Assembly (NCBI RefSeq): GCF_002215035.1
Contig: NZ_NKFP01000006.1
Span: 694,530 to 758,529, forward strand
Length of the DNA stretch: 64,000 nucleotides
Reading direction: 5' to 3'
Source of the DNA: Leptolyngbya ohadii IS1
Lineage (GTDB): Bacteria; Cyanobacteriota; Cyanobacteriia; Elainellales; Elainellaceae
Every line of letters starts with the position of its first letter. The stretch's first letter is position 1. Below, in pieces: positions 16,860-26,135 of this stretch. The position numbers and the translations under genes are program-made. The notes beneath the pieces are model-generated. The model did not search any database. It saw nothing but the letters and a program-made list of their open reading frames with translations, and had not been told where the DNA came from.

Positions 16860-18095
16860 TTACTTCAAGAATTCAAATCGTCCGTTGTTGCCGTCCGCAT
16901 CCATCTTGATTTGCGCCACGTAGAACTGGCTTTGCTGAATTTCACCTTCGGGATCAAAGGCGATCGAGCCGATCGGGGTTTCATATTTGCCTGCCAGAAT
17001 TTCCTTGTTGAGGTCTGTTCTAAGCTGTTCTAGCGACAGCGTATTCAGCTTGGTTTTGCTGTCCAGTGCTTTGAGTGCGTCTACGAAGACCTGAACGCCA
17101 GTAAATGCCTGGGCGCTAAACTGGGGCGGCTCTTTTTGATTCTGGGCTTTGTAGGCTTCGCGGAAGGCTTTGTTAATCGGATTGTCGAGTTCGGGACTGT
17201 ATGCCTGGGCGATCAAAATGCCGTCGCAGTCCTTCTTGCAAACCGGAAAAATATTCGACGTATTCAGACCGTTACCGCCAATAATCAAACCTTTGTAGCC
17301 CAGATCGCGAAGCTGTTTGACCAGGTTGCCGCCGTCTGCTGCCAAGCCGGAAATAATTACCAGGTCGGGATTGGTGTTGATCGCGTTGGTTGCCTGGGTT
17401 TGAAAATCGGTGTCCGTCGTCTGGAATTTCTGCACCGTAGTTAGATTCAGATTGGCTTCCTTGACGGCGTTCTGAAAGGTTTCCGTTTCCGATTTGCTGA
17501 AGGCATCATTTTGGGCAAACAGCACGGCAACGTTTTTGATATTGGGATTAATCGTTAAAGCTTGCTTGAGCGCATTCGGAGCAACCACTGCCACCGGAGC
17601 CGATACCCGCGCAATATATTCGCCAATTTGCGGAATTCCCTTCGCCGTATTCGACGGACCCAGAACGGGAACCTTGGCGCGATCGGCAACCGGATCGGCG
17701 GCAAATGCTTGCTGAGAGAGGGTCGGTCCCACAATGCCAACCACTTTGTCCTGCGTAATCAGCGTATTAAAGGCGTTAATGGTGCCCTGCTCATCGCCTG
17801 CGGTGTCCTGAAGCACGATCTTGATCGGCGTGCCGTTAATGCCGCCCTGCTGATTGAAGTAGGTTTCAGCAATTTTTGCGCCAATTACCTGTTCCTGTCC
17901 GAGCAGAGCAACGTTGCTAGTTTGCGCGACTGCCACCCCGATCGGAATTGCGTCTGCCGCTCCTCCACTGGAACTCCCTGCCGTACTGGTTGAAGCTGCC
18001 GGATTATTAGAAGTATTGGTTTGGGCGCAGGCAACAATCAGCGAAAACGTAAATAGCGAGAGCAGCAGCCTCGTAACAATTCTTCTTGAAAACAT
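16860..18095 (-). CDS. livK: amino-acid ABC transporter substrate-binding lipoprotein (LivK / NatB type)
   Basis: This 411-aa protein has a lipoprotein signal (hydrophobic residues 10-22, lipobox I-V-A-C) and a Ser/Thr/Asn/Gly-rich tether. The periplasmic-binding fold begins 'IPIGVAVAQTSNVALLGQEQ' and continues with 'FNQQGGINGTPIKIVLQDT', the hallmark of the leucine-binding type. It should deliver neutral or branched-chain amino acids to the LivHM channel. It is the first gene of the five-gene run livK-livH-livM-livG-livF. Upstream lies a 437-bp divergent region with a palindrome at 18400-18423. Confidence 0.93.
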   Translation of the reverse strand: MFSRRIVTRLLLSLFTFSLIVACAQTNTSNNPAASTSTAGSSSGGAADAIPIGVAVAQTSNVALLGQEQVIGAKIAETYFNQQGGINGTPIKIVLQDTAGDEQGTINAFNTLITQDKVVGIVGPTLSQQAFAADPVADRAKVPVLGPSNTAKGIPQIGEYIARVSAPVAVVAPNALKQALTINPNIKNVAVLFAQNDAFSKSETETFQNAVKEANLNLTTVQKFQTTDTDFQTQATNAINTNPDLVIISGLAADGGNLVKQLRDLGYKGLIIGGNGLNTSNIFPVCKKDCDGILIAQAYSPELDNPINKAFREAYKAQNQKEPPQFSAQAFTGVQVFVDALKALDSKTKLNTLSLEQLRTDLNKEILAGKYETPIGSIAFDPEGEIQQSQFYVAQIKMDADGNNGRFEFLK

Positions 18096-18532
18096 TTGCT
18101 AAATCTCCGAATTAGGGAATCTGATCCATCAGGAATTGATGCTGATAGTCAGGCTTTCATTAACAGTGTTTAAGGGTAAAAACGGCACTAACAATCGACC
18201 TTCGTTTCAGGACGATCGCGCCTCATGCACTTCACCTTCAAAAGGACGAGATTTTTATTTTATGTAAAAATAAATCGTTTAATTTGCCTGAGTGAAGTCA
18301 ATTAAGAAAGATTTCGGGTTTTATAAATTATTCGCAGATGAGCTGTCGCTCACTTTAGCTAATTGTCTAGTTTATACGCGGGTTGGGATGCATTGAATGT
18401 TTGTTACAGGCATTCGTAACAAAGAATAAAGAGCCAGCTGGAAATCAAAACTTTGATGCGCTCCTAACCTGTGGCAAGATGACATCAGCCTGAATTCTGA
18501 TTCGGCTAAAAAACCTTTTGAAGCCCGTGCCA
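18096..18532. other. divergent promoter region between livK and the AmpG-like gene
   Basis: No gene is seen in these 437 bp. The region is AT-rich near 18240-18330 and contains the palindrome described separately at 18400-18423. It must hold the promoters of the leftward liv operon and of the rightward transporter gene. Confidence 0.55.
18400..18423. promoter_or_regulatory. candidate operator palindrome TTTGTTAC-N8-GTAACAAA
   Basis: Two perfect 8-bp arms are separated by 8 bp in the divergent region between livK and the AmpG-like gene. The spacing fits a dimeric regulator. It is not the NtcA consensus (GTA-N8-TAC) but the inverse half-site order, so no regulator is assigned. Confidence 0.45.
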
Positions 18533-19828
18533 ATGACCCGATCGCTGCTCAAAGTTTTTGAAAGCCGCAAAATTGCTGCCCTGTTGCTGCTGGGCTTTGC
18601 CTCCGGACTGCCCCTCTTTCTCACAAGCCGCACGCTACAAGCCTGGATGACGGCAGAACAGGTGGATCTAGGCGCGATCGGTCTATTCAGTCTGGTGGCG
18701 TTGCCCTATTCGTTGAAGTTTCTCTGGTCGCCGTTGCTCGATCGCTATGTACCACCATTTTTGGGACGCAGACGCGGCTGGCTGCTGGTAACTCAGGTTT
18801 TGCTGACGCTGGCGATCGGCGCAATGGCGCTCCAAAATCCCCGTCAGATGCTCCAGCTGCTTGCCCTGAATGCAGTGATTATTGCCTTCCTGAGTGCCAC
18901 CCAGGACATTGCCGTTGATGCCTATCGGGTAGACGTACTGGAAGAACGGGAAACCGGAGCTGGAGCCGCCGTTGCCGTCCTGGGATACCGGATCGCGCTT
19001 TTGCTGACCGGATCGCTGGCGCTGATTCTGGCGGATCGGATTCCCTGGCAGATGGTCTACCTCTGCCTTGCCGGACTGATGGCGCTCTGTATTGGCTTCA
19101 CCCTGTTTGCGCCCGAACCCGATCCGGCTCGTACCGATATTCGTCCGCCTGCCACCCTTGCCGATGCCGTCGTGCTGCCCTTCCGGGAGTTCTTTCAGCG
19201 ATCGGGTCTGGGAATGGGGCTGGTAATTCTGCTGTTTATTGTGCTGTATCGCTTTGGCGATGGGCTGGTGGGCAACATGGCAACACCGTTCCTGCTGCAA
19301 ACCGGATTCACCCAGACGGATATCGGCGCAATTCAGGGCGGGATGGGCTTGATTGCTACGATCGTCGGTGCATTGGCGGGCGGGGCGATCGTCGGACAAA
19401 TTGGCATTTATCGATCGCTCTGGGTGTTTGGCATTTTTCAGGCAGTCAGTAACCTCGCCTATTTCGCCCTGGCGCAGTTGGGGCAGAACTATCCGGCAAT
19501 GGTGCTGGCAATCAATGTCGAAAACTTCTGCGGTGGACTGGGAACGGCGGGCTTTGTTGCCTATCTGATCAGCCTTTGCAATCCCCGCTTTTCCGCGACT
19601 CAATATGCCCTGCTGTCTAGCTTGGTGGCAGTCAGTCGCGATATCCTCGTTGCCCCTGCCGGAACGATCGCAAAATCCACAGGCTGGTCAACTTTCTTTT
19701 TGCTGACCCTGCTGGCGGCACTGCCCGGACTCCTGCTCTTGCCGATTTGTGCTCCCTGGAACAAAAAGCCCGAAATGGTCGGTCATTCTGCCCTGGAGAC
19801 AGACGAAGAAGACCGATCGCAGTTGTAG
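18533..19828 (+). CDS. MFS transporter, AmpG-like (muropeptide permease family)
   Basis: This protein of about 431 aa begins 'MTRSLLKVFESRKIAALLLLG'; the frame extends 15 bp further to a TTG, but the ATG at 18533 fits the family better. The AmpG-type pattern is clear: 'GFASGLPLFLTSRTLQAWM', 'FLWSPLLDRYVPPFLGRRRGW', 'ATQDIAVDAYRVDVLEERE'. About twelve membrane segments are visible. AmpG proteins import anhydro-muropeptides for peptidoglycan recycling; many cyanobacterial relatives are unstudied and may carry other solutes. It is transcribed away from livK. Confidence 0.88.
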   Translation: MTRSLLKVFESRKIAALLLLGFASGLPLFLTSRTLQAWMTAEQVDLGAIGLFSLVALPYSLKFLWSPLLDRYVPPFLGRRRGWLLVTQVLLTLAIGAMALQNPRQMLQLLALNAVIIAFLSATQDIAVDAYRVDVLEERETGAGAAVAVLGYRIALLLTGSLALILADRIPWQMVYLCLAGLMALCIGFTLFAPEPDPARTDIRPPATLADAVVLPFREFFQRSGLGMGLVILLFIVLYRFGDGLVGNMATPFLLQTGFTQTDIGAIQGGMGLIATIVGALAGGAIVGQIGIYRSLWVFGIFQAVSNLAYFALAQLGQNYPAMVLAINVENFCGGLGTAGFVAYLISLCNPRFSATQYALLSSLVAVSRDILVAPAGTIAKSTGWSTFFLLTLLAALPGLLLLPICAPWNKKPEMVGHSALETDEEDRSQL

Positions 19829-19882
19829 GATAGAAGGAGTATAAGTTTTTCCTGCCCATCCTTACCGCTGCCGTTTCCCAGC

Positions 19883-20149
19883 ATGGCTATTTTTCGTCAG
19901 TACATTGCCCCACTCATCGTCGTCTTCATTTTCTTTGTTGCACTGGTTGCCGTCAGTGCCCGCATTTTCCTGCCGGAAGACCTGGCTGCTCCCGCTCCGA
20001 TCGAGGAAGTCCGCCCCGAAGGTACAGCCGTTACCAAAACCTCCGATGCCACGATGACGGCTCCCGTGATTGGTCATGGTGTTGCCGACCTGCCGCCTAG
20101 CCTGGAGACTCTGGTGCATGGCTTCCCTGCTGCTGATGGCGCAATGTAG
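19883..20149 (+). CDS. small membrane-anchored protein of unknown function
   Basis: This 88-aa frame starts with ATG and has a hydrophobic segment at residues 8-28 ('APLIVVFIFFVALVAVSARIF') followed by an acidic, Pro/Thr-rich tail. This suggests a single-pass protein with a short soluble domain. It lies 54 bp after the AmpG-like gene on the same strand and 66 bp before the GNAT gene, so it may belong to the same transcript. I do not recognise the family; coding is supported mainly by the membrane-anchor pattern and the tight context. Confidence 0.55.
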   Translation: MAIFRQYIAPLIVVFIFFVALVAVSARIFLPEDLAAPAPIEEVRPEGTAVTKTSDATMTAPVIGHGVADLPPSLETLVHGFPAADGAM

Positions 20150-20215
20150 AGCGCACCGTAAAAGTCAATTTAGAAAAGGTTTGGCGATCGCCAGCCTCTC
20201 CAGTGGAGTCATCGA

Positions 20216-20686
20216 GTGAATCTGCCCTCCGGCTACCAGCTACGTCCCGGTTCCGGACTCGATCGCGCTTTGCTGGTCAAATTTATGCAGCGCACCTACC
20301 AGGAACTCTTTCCGGGTCACGACGTTGCCCACCTCGCCCAAACCGTTGAGCAATATTTCTCCACCGAAGCGCCTCTCTTCTGGGTGGAACTTTCCGGCGC
20401 TCCGCCTCGCTCCAATCCCCTGGGCTGTCTCTGGATGGGCACCGCGATCGATCAGATTCAGGGCGATCGGTATCCCTATATTTTTTTGCTGTACGTCCAT
20501 CCCGATCATCGTCACCAGGGAATTGGCACGGCTCTAATGCAGAAGGTTGAAGACTGGGCAAAGGAACGGGGCGATCGGCAGGTGGGACTTCAGGTATTTG
20601 TTCAGAATCAGGCAGCGTTAAGACTCTACGAGAAACTCGGCTACCAGCCGCAGTCAATATTTATGGTGAAGCCCCTGCCAAGATAG
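20216..20686 (+). CDS. GNAT-family N-acetyltransferase
   Basis: This 156-aa protein starts with GTG. It shows the GNAT core: 'YPYIFLLYVHPDHRHQGIGTALMQKVEDWAKERG', in which R-x-x-G-I-G is the acetyl-CoA loop, and the terminal 'LQVFVQNQAALRLYEKLGYQ' motif. It transfers an acetyl group to an unknown amine substrate. No substrate clue comes from its neighbours. Confidence 0.88.
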   Translation: MNLPSGYQLRPGSGLDRALLVKFMQRTYQELFPGHDVAHLAQTVEQYFSTEAPLFWVELSGAPPRSNPLGCLWMGTAIDQIQGDRYPYIFLLYVHPDHRHQGIGTALMQKVEDWAKERGDRQVGLQVFVQNQAALRLYEKLGYQPQSIFMVKPLPR

Positions 20687-20777
20687 CACCCGAAAACGGA
20701 ATTACCTCGGCGACAGCGTTTGAAATTCCAGGTAATGGGTCAAGGTTTGCAGGGGCAGCAAAATAAATCAGCACTGC

Positions 20778-21449
20778 TTAGCCCTGCATATAATCAATCA
20801 CCTGATGCAGTGCACCGGGCTTTGTCACCATCAGCACTGTTGATTCTGCTTCGATCACCGTACTGCCGTTGGGGATAATCAGATCCTCATGGGGGTGTGC
20901 CTGATAGCCGATGATCAGCAAACCTTCAGGGAATTTGGGATCTTGCGCCAGTTCCATTAAACTGCGACCGACGATCGGCGAAGTGGCAGGAATCGGCAGC
21001 TTCAAAACTTCGATCTGATCCTGCTCAAAGTGCATCATCGATTCCACCTGGGGATACTCGATCGCATTCACCATTGTTGAAACTGCCAGATCGACCGCAT
21101 TAATAATGGACGTTGCTCCAGCGATGCGATAGGGATCGGCAAAGTCCCGGTGGCGCATTCTCACCAGAATTTGCGGTACGCCGTAATGTTTTGCCAGGGC
21201 AACCATCGCCAGATTCAGAGCATCTTCCCGCAGAACGGCAGCGATCGCATCTGCTTTGCGAATTCCCGCTTCCATTAATAGTTCTGTACTCACTGCACTG
21301 CCCTCAAACGCCATCGCCCCCAACTGCTCACGGGCATAGCGACAGGCAACCGGATCAATATCAACTACGGCGATCGTGTGCCCCAGATCAACCAGTCTTT
21401 GTGCCAGATTGAGTCCCATCAGTCCGGCTCCGCCAATTAAAACGTACAT
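20778..21449 (-). CDS. TrkA-N/RCK domain protein (potassium uptake regulator type)
   Basis: This 223-aa protein contains an N-terminal Rossmann domain ('MYVLIGGAGLMGLNLAQRLVD', acidic residue after 'IAVVDID') that binds NAD(H) or nucleotides, then a C-terminal RCK_C-like half ('IEVLKLPIPATSPIVGRSL', 'STVLMVTKPGAL'). One complete unit is present, as in KtrA-type regulators. Such proteins gate Trk/Ktr K+ transporters or channels at the membrane. No transporter gene is adjacent. Confidence 0.87.
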   Translation of the reverse strand: MYVLIGGAGLMGLNLAQRLVDLGHTIAVVDIDPVACRYAREQLGAMAFEGSAVSTELLMEAGIRKADAIAAVLREDALNLAMVALAKHYGVPQILVRMRHRDFADPYRIAGATSIINAVDLAVSTMVNAIEYPQVESMMHFEQDQIEVLKLPIPATSPIVGRSLMELAQDPKFPEGLLIIGYQAHPHEDLIIPNGSTVIEAESTVLMVTKPGALHQVIDYMQG

Positions 21450-21483
21450 TGCGCCTGTCCCCTTAAACTCCCCTGATTATACG

Positions 21484-21517
21484 AAAACCCCCTCACCCAG
21501 AAAGTTCAGGAGAGGGG
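21484..21517 (-). terminator. possible rho-independent terminator/hairpin
   Basis: CCCCTC and GAGGGG arms flank a loop, and read on the minus strand the stem is followed by GTTTTCG. The T-run is short. It lies upstream of the DUF697 GTPase stop region, after the TrkA-like gene start, so its transcript assignment is uncertain. Confidence 0.3.
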
Positions 21518-21601
21518 ATTAGACTCATTAGATTAATGGAAGAACGAAGTCAAGCGTCTTAATCTGTGGTGCTTTATCTTGCGCTTTATCTTGTGCTTCA
21601 T

Positions 21602-23074
21602 CTACTGGGCTTCAGCCGGAGCTGTTGCCGGAGCCAGCCGACCGATCGCTTGCTTGACAAGGGTTTGCAGGAACGCCGATCGCTGATTTACCTGGAAGAC
21701 AGATTGCAGCTTTTGCATCAGACGATCGGGCTGGAAGGTGGCTTCGGTTTGCGGCAGGTAGCTCTGCTCCTCAAAGTATTCGGTGAGGCTCAAGCCTGCT
21801 ACACGAGTTAAATAGGCTGCGCTCACGCCCTGGAGCATTCCGCCTGCCACATAGGTCAGGGCATGGGTTTTGAGCAGCGGTGAAATTGCTTGACTTGCTA
21901 CTTCCACCAGTCCTAGCTTTACCATCTGGCTTGCCAGGGTTCCGGTCATCGTCTTCGCCTGTTCCAGGGAGAACTTCTGCTGATAAATTGCGCCTAAGTC
22001 CATGACCATCTGGGCGTTAATGGTTGCCGTTGCCAGCAGATCCAGACTCGAAACCGGGTTAGCAAAAGTTGCCGCAGCCGCGATCCACTGATACTGCTCG
22101 ATGATCGGCAGGGCACGTTCCCGGCGCACCTGGTTCAGCTCTGTCTGAATCGATCGCTGAAGCGCCTCTGCCTGACGCACGACCGTTGCGTAAACCAACT
22201 GCTGCTTTTCGCTGGTGAGAACCTGATTCATCCGGGCTTGCAGGGCGGCGATTTCCGGTTCCGGATACTCCAGACGTTCTTCCATAGACCCATCTGCCTG
22301 CACCTGACGCACCTTAACCGGAGCGGGTTTTGCGGAAACGGCAATGACATCTTCTGCTGCCAGAATGCCTGCCATCCGATCGCGCAACTGCTGCAAAATC
22401 ACAGGGCGATCGTCTGACAAATACTGATCCTGTTTGTTGAACACCAGCAGGACTCGATGCCGCTGAGCCAGCAGGGTTTTAATTGTTTGAAAATCGGAGT
22501 CGGTAACATCTCCCGTAGTCAGGAATAGCACCAGATCAGCTGCGGTGACATCTTCGCTGTGTGAGTCTCCCTGCGATTCACTCTGAGGCTCGACCTGGGC
22601 ATCGGAATGGGCAGATTGTGCTTCCGCTTCACCCTGAATCAACTGAGCCAGGGTTGTTTTGCCCACCGATCGCCCGCCCAGAAAGGACAGAGAGAGCTGC
22701 TGACGCTCAAGGCTCTGGCTCAAGAATGCCAACTGGTCTCGAAACGCCGTGATCGAAGGATGAACTTCCGCCCCGTCTCCCTGCTCGGCAATGAGCTGAC
22801 TGATGCGTTGCTCCACAGCAGCAAGGGTTTTATCCACCAGGGCACGATCGGCGGGGGCAGTCGGCAGTTTCAGGAAATCGATCGCAGATTTGGCGCTGCG
22901 CTGCTGAAGCCACCAGAGTCCCGACCCAATTGTAATGGCACCCCAGACGATCGTGCCGCCCCAGTGAGACAAGCCCGCATCCAGACCGTTTAACATCAGT
23001 GCGCCGCAGGTCAAACCGAGTCCCCCCAGCAGAATCGGTCGCCGCAACAGAATCGAAGAGACAGGGGAATTCAT
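21602..23074 (-). CDS. membrane-associated GTPase with C-terminal DUF697 domain
   Basis: The most plausible start is the ATG at 23074 (about 490 aa); the frame is open another 69 codons but that part looks unlike a protein N-terminus. Two hydrophobic segments follow the start. A P-loop G domain follows: 'GGRSVGKTTLAQLI' (Walker A), 'DLVLFLTTGDVTD' and the base-recognition motif 'FNKQDQY' (N-K-x-D). The C-terminal half contains 'AAAATFANPVSSLDLLATATINAQMVMDLGAIY', typical of DUF697 proteins in cyanobacteria. The role is unknown; relatives are thought to be dynamin-like or stress GTPases. Confidence 0.82.
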   Translation of the reverse strand: MNSPVSSILLRRPILLGGLGLTCGALMLNGLDAGLSHWGGTIVWGAITIGSGLWWLQQRSAKSAIDFLKLPTAPADRALVDKTLAAVEQRISQLIAEQGDGAEVHPSITAFRDQLAFLSQSLERQQLSLSFLGGRSVGKTTLAQLIQGEAEAQSAHSDAQVEPQSESQGDSHSEDVTAADLVLFLTTGDVTDSDFQTIKTLLAQRHRVLLVFNKQDQYLSDDRPVILQQLRDRMAGILAAEDVIAVSAKPAPVKVRQVQADGSMEERLEYPEPEIAALQARMNQVLTSEKQQLVYATVVRQAEALQRSIQTELNQVRRERALPIIEQYQWIAAAATFANPVSSLDLLATATINAQMVMDLGAIYQQKFSLEQAKTMTGTLASQMVKLGLVEVASQAISPLLKTHALTYVAGGMLQGVSAAYLTRVAGLSLTEYFEEQSYLPQTEATFQPDRLMQKLQSVFQVNQRSAFLQTLVKQAIGRLAPATAPAEAQ

Positions 23075-23481
23075 AGGAAGTCCAGCCAAAAGAAGGTCTG
23101 TTACTAAACTAACCAATTCTAATCGCTTCAGGGGGCAGATGCTGATCCCATAACCGATCGCCCCAGGTAGGGTTTCCGCTCTGCTGACTTTATCTTTATT
23201 GTTCCTGTTGGAACAAATTAATCTTTCATACAAGTTTTCAATAAAGCTGAATCTCTCTGAGGTTAGAAGCGTATTTCGCAATGAACTGTTAATCCTTCTT
23301 TAGGAACAAAGAGCAGGTACCCAAGCTGCCCAAAGCTAAAACTCCTGGTAGTTCTAAAACCGTTGTCTCAAATTTATCCTTACGGATGTCCGTGTTGTCG
23401 CTCCGCTGATCCCTATTTCTTCTCGTTCATCGTTCTTTTCGCTTGTCAGGGTTCATTCCAATTAGTGTCATTTAAACGACT

Positions 23482-24465
23482 ATGCAGAAAATATCCATCG
23501 GCATTCTCGGTTACAACGAAGAATTTGGGATCGGTCAGCTCCTTCAATCGATGCGATCGCAGACCCTATTCCAGCCGGATTCTCGATTTTGGCAGCACTA
23601 CCGTATTGCAATCACGGTGATTTCCAACGGATCAACCGATCGCATGGCGGCAGTCGCCAGAACCCATCTAAAAGAATTGGCATCCCTTGGGATCGAAACC
23701 CAGGTCGTAGAACTGCCGATCGCCGATAAGTGTAATGCCTGGAATTATTTCGTTCACCGTGCCGCTGCCCACTCGGACTACTACATTCTGCTGGATGCCG
23801 ATGTGGTTCTCATTTCAGCCGATGGTCTGGCAGATCTAATTACCAGACTGGAGCGAAACCCCAAGGCTCGCCTCTGTGCAGGAAAGGTGATTGACCATAA
23901 AGGAAATTTGGTACCGCGCAAGCTGGACGGAAAATGCTATGCCGGACGAGGAGAAATTTTGCAGCAGATTGCCATTCCGGACGGGATTGTAATGGACGAC
24001 GCCTACGTGGTTGCTACAGCAATTACCAACTGGTACGAAACCGACTTTGAAACGGGTGAGCAGCGGGAATATTTCATTAGTGCTGAGCAGCCTGCCGTCC
24101 AGAGTGGCAAAACGCCTCGCGATCGCAACCTTACCTACTGGCTGTCCTGCCGTAAACGCACCATTATTGGCGGCTATGTGCAGGAGCAGTTGGACTTTTG
24201 TATGCGAAGTCTATTTGGCGGCGGCGATGCTGCCCGTCTGATCTCAATGCAGCTTTTCCAGACCAACCCCCACTGGTTTTCCCAATTTCTCAGCAAAAAA
24301 ACCGATCGTCCCCCCTTTAATCCATCCAGCGTCTTTCAATCCACTCCCCTCAAAAGCCTGATGCAACTGGGCGTCTACTGCTACTGCTATCTCCTTTCCC
24401 TCCGGGGCATCTGGGAAAACGAATTCGGTCATCGCGCCTGGAAACTTAAAAGCCGCTACTGGTAA
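23482..24465 (+). CDS. glycosyltransferase family 2 protein
   Basis: This 327-aa protein has the GT-A start 'MQKISIGILGYNEEFGIGQLLQSM', 'ITVISNGSTDRMAAVA', and the metal-binding 'YYILLDADVVLI' (D-A-D). The C-terminal region ends with a hydrophobic stretch ('GVYCYCYLLSLRGIW'). GT2 enzymes transfer sugar from nucleotide-sugar donors to polysaccharide or lipid acceptors; the substrate cannot be read from the sequence. It stands alone on the plus strand, upstream of the ExbB/ExbD pair. Confidence 0.86.
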   Translation: MQKISIGILGYNEEFGIGQLLQSMRSQTLFQPDSRFWQHYRIAITVISNGSTDRMAAVARTHLKELASLGIETQVVELPIADKCNAWNYFVHRAAAHSDYYILLDADVVLISADGLADLITRLERNPKARLCAGKVIDHKGNLVPRKLDGKCYAGRGEILQQIAIPDGIVMDDAYVVATAITNWYETDFETGEQREYFISAEQPAVQSGKTPRDRNLTYWLSCRKRTIIGGYVQEQLDFCMRSLFGGGDAARLISMQLFQTNPHWFSQFLSKKTDRPPFNPSSVFQSTPLKSLMQLGVYCYCYLLSLRGIWENEFGHRAWKLKSRYW

Positions 24466-24682
24466 ACAACCCCTCGTTCCCTCCCCGCTCGCCACTCTCT
24501 ACTCCCTACTCTCCTCCGAACCCTTTTTCCAGAATCACAGTCTATATGGACTATATTGGACTGTTGATGGTAGGTCGTCCTGATGATTCGATCTTTTCTC
24601 GAACAGCTGAGGAGGACATCCCCAGCGGATTTTGCCTACCTTTGGCATCTGGCATGCGGCAAAACTGGAGGTAAACGAAGCA

Positions 24683-25438
24683 GTGAGTATTTCTGACCTA
24701 TTTGCTAGGGGCGGAATCGCCATGTGGCCCCTGCTATTTCTCTCTTTTCTGACCCTCAGTACCATCATCGAGCGGGCATGGTTCTGGTCAAAAATTCTGA
24801 CCCGCGAACGAGAAATTTCGGGACGGGTGCTGGAAGCGGCACGGCGGGACTGGGATGCGGCGACAGAAATTGCCCGTAAGTCTAGCAGTCAGCCGATCGG
24901 GCGTTTTCTCTATTCCGCGCTAGAACTGCAAGATCCTGATCCCGAAGTGTTTGAACTGACCCTGCAAGCCTCCGCCGACGAAGAACTCAATGCGATGCGG
25001 CGCGGCGACAAGGTGCTGGAGTCCACGATCGCCATTGCCCCCCTGCTGGGTCTGCTGGGCACGGTGCTGGGTCTGATTAGCTCCCTCAGCTCGATTCGGA
25101 TTGGCGACCTGGGGACAGATGCAGCCGCAGGCGTCGGACTGGGTATTTCGGAAGCGCTGATCAGTACCGCATCGGGTTTGATTGTGGCGATTACGGCGCT
25201 GGCTTTCTATCGGTTGTTCCAGAGTTTTATCTTTAGTCAGGCAAAGCTGTTTCGTCAGGCAGGAAATGAGCTAGAGCTGATGTATCGCAAGGAACGTTTG
25301 CCCTTGGTGCGGCGAAACTATGGTGCTGCACCCAATCTGAACGCTGCGTCTGGGATAGATCCCGAATCGACGCAAAGTAGTTCATCAAACAGTTCTTCTG
25401 GAATTGTGACGCCATCGTCTGCCGAGGAAAAGGCGTAG
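24683..25438 (+). CDS. exbB: MotA/TolQ/ExbB proton channel family protein
   Basis: GTG at 24683 is preceded by a good ribosome site (GGAGGT, 10 bp upstream) and gives 251 aa; the frame also extends to a TTG at 24632, which is less likely. Three hydrophobic segments are visible ('GIAMWPLLFLSFLTLSTIIE', 'IAIAPLLGLLGTVLGLISSL', 'EALISTASGLIVAITALAFY'), with the conserved 'PLLGLLGTVLG' of ExbB/TolQ. With the ExbD-like protein encoded 52 bp downstream it should form a proton-driven energising complex in the inner membrane. The C-terminus is Ser-rich. No tonB or tolA gene is adjacent. Confidence 0.9.
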   Translation: MSISDLFARGGIAMWPLLFLSFLTLSTIIERAWFWSKILTREREISGRVLEAARRDWDAATEIARKSSSQPIGRFLYSALELQDPDPEVFELTLQASADEELNAMRRGDKVLESTIAIAPLLGLLGTVLGLISSLSSIRIGDLGTDAAAGVGLGISEALISTASGLIVAITALAFYRLFQSFIFSQAKLFRQAGNELELMYRKERLPLVRRNYGAAPNLNAASGIDPESTQSSSSNSSSGIVTPSSAEEKA

Positions 25439-25490
25439 TCACCTGATCGCAGAATCCCTATTCTTCCTTGCACTCCTCACCCGAACCATC

Positions 25491-26135
25491 ATGCCGATTA
25501 AAACCCACCTTGAATCATCTGAAACCGATGTCCGGATCGAAATTATCCCCCTGATTGATGTCATCTTTTGTATCCTGACGTTTTTCATCCTGGCAGCCGT
25601 CACCCTGACCCGGCAGACTGCCATCAACGTTGATTTGCCCCGTGCCGGAACGGGCGCACCTCAAATGCGGGAATTGCTGGTGGTGAGCGTTGATCCGATC
25701 GGTCAAACCTATCTGGAAAAACAGCCGATTTCCCGTGAGTCTTTGGGGCAGGCGCTCCAGAACTTCAAGCAAACCAATCCGGATGGGCTAATGGTGCTCT
25801 ATGCCTCAAAAGCAGCGAGCTATAACGATGTCGTGGAAGTGCTGGATTTGCTGCGGGCAGTGGGCGGCGATCGGGTGGCACTGGCAACCCTGCCGGACAA
25901 TGGACAGAGCAGCGTACCGGATTTTCAAACCCTTCCTGGTGGACTTCCGGGTAATCCCCTTCCTGGTGGTCTTAATCCCCAGCCTAACCAGCTTCCCAAT
26001 CAGCTTCCCGGTCAATCGGCTCCCCTGGATCTGTCTCCTGCCCCGACTCAGTCCCTTCCCGGTAGTGAATCGCCCCTGCCCAACTCAAAGCCATCGACGC
26101 AAAAGCCCGGCTCGTCCAGTCCAACCACCCCCTAA
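25491..26135 (+). CDS. exbD: ExbD/TolR-family biopolymer transport protein with Pro-rich tail
   Basis: This 214-aa protein has one N-terminal membrane segment with the essential Asp in 'EIIPLIDVIFCILTFFILAAVT', and the periplasmic ExbD domain ('INVDLPRAGTGAP', 'YNDVVEVLDLLRAVGGDRVALAT'). The last 60 residues are an unusual low-complexity tail of 'LPGGLPGN', 'QLPNQLPGQ' and Ser/Pro runs, not part of the family. It follows exbB by 52 bp and is probably co-transcribed. The tail could span cell-wall layers; that is inference. Confidence 0.9.
   Translation: MPIKTHLESSETDVRIEIIPLIDVIFCILTFFILAAVTLTRQTAINVDLPRAGTGAPQMRELLVVSVDPIGQTYLEKQPISRESLGQALQNFKQTNPDGLMVLYASKAASYNDVVEVLDLLRAVGGDRVALATLPDNGQSSVPDFQTLPGGLPGNPLPGGLNPQPNQLPNQLPGQSAPLDLSPAPTQSLPGSESPLPNSKPSTQKPGSSSPTTP

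Noticed and set aside
18400-18423. NtcA binding site
   Set aside because: NtcA needs GTA-N8-TAC; here the half-sites are in the opposite order (TAC-N8-GTA).
18683-19603. 306-aa open frame antisense to the AmpG-like gene
   Set aside because: Composition is polar and motif-free; the plus-strand frame is a clear membrane transporter.
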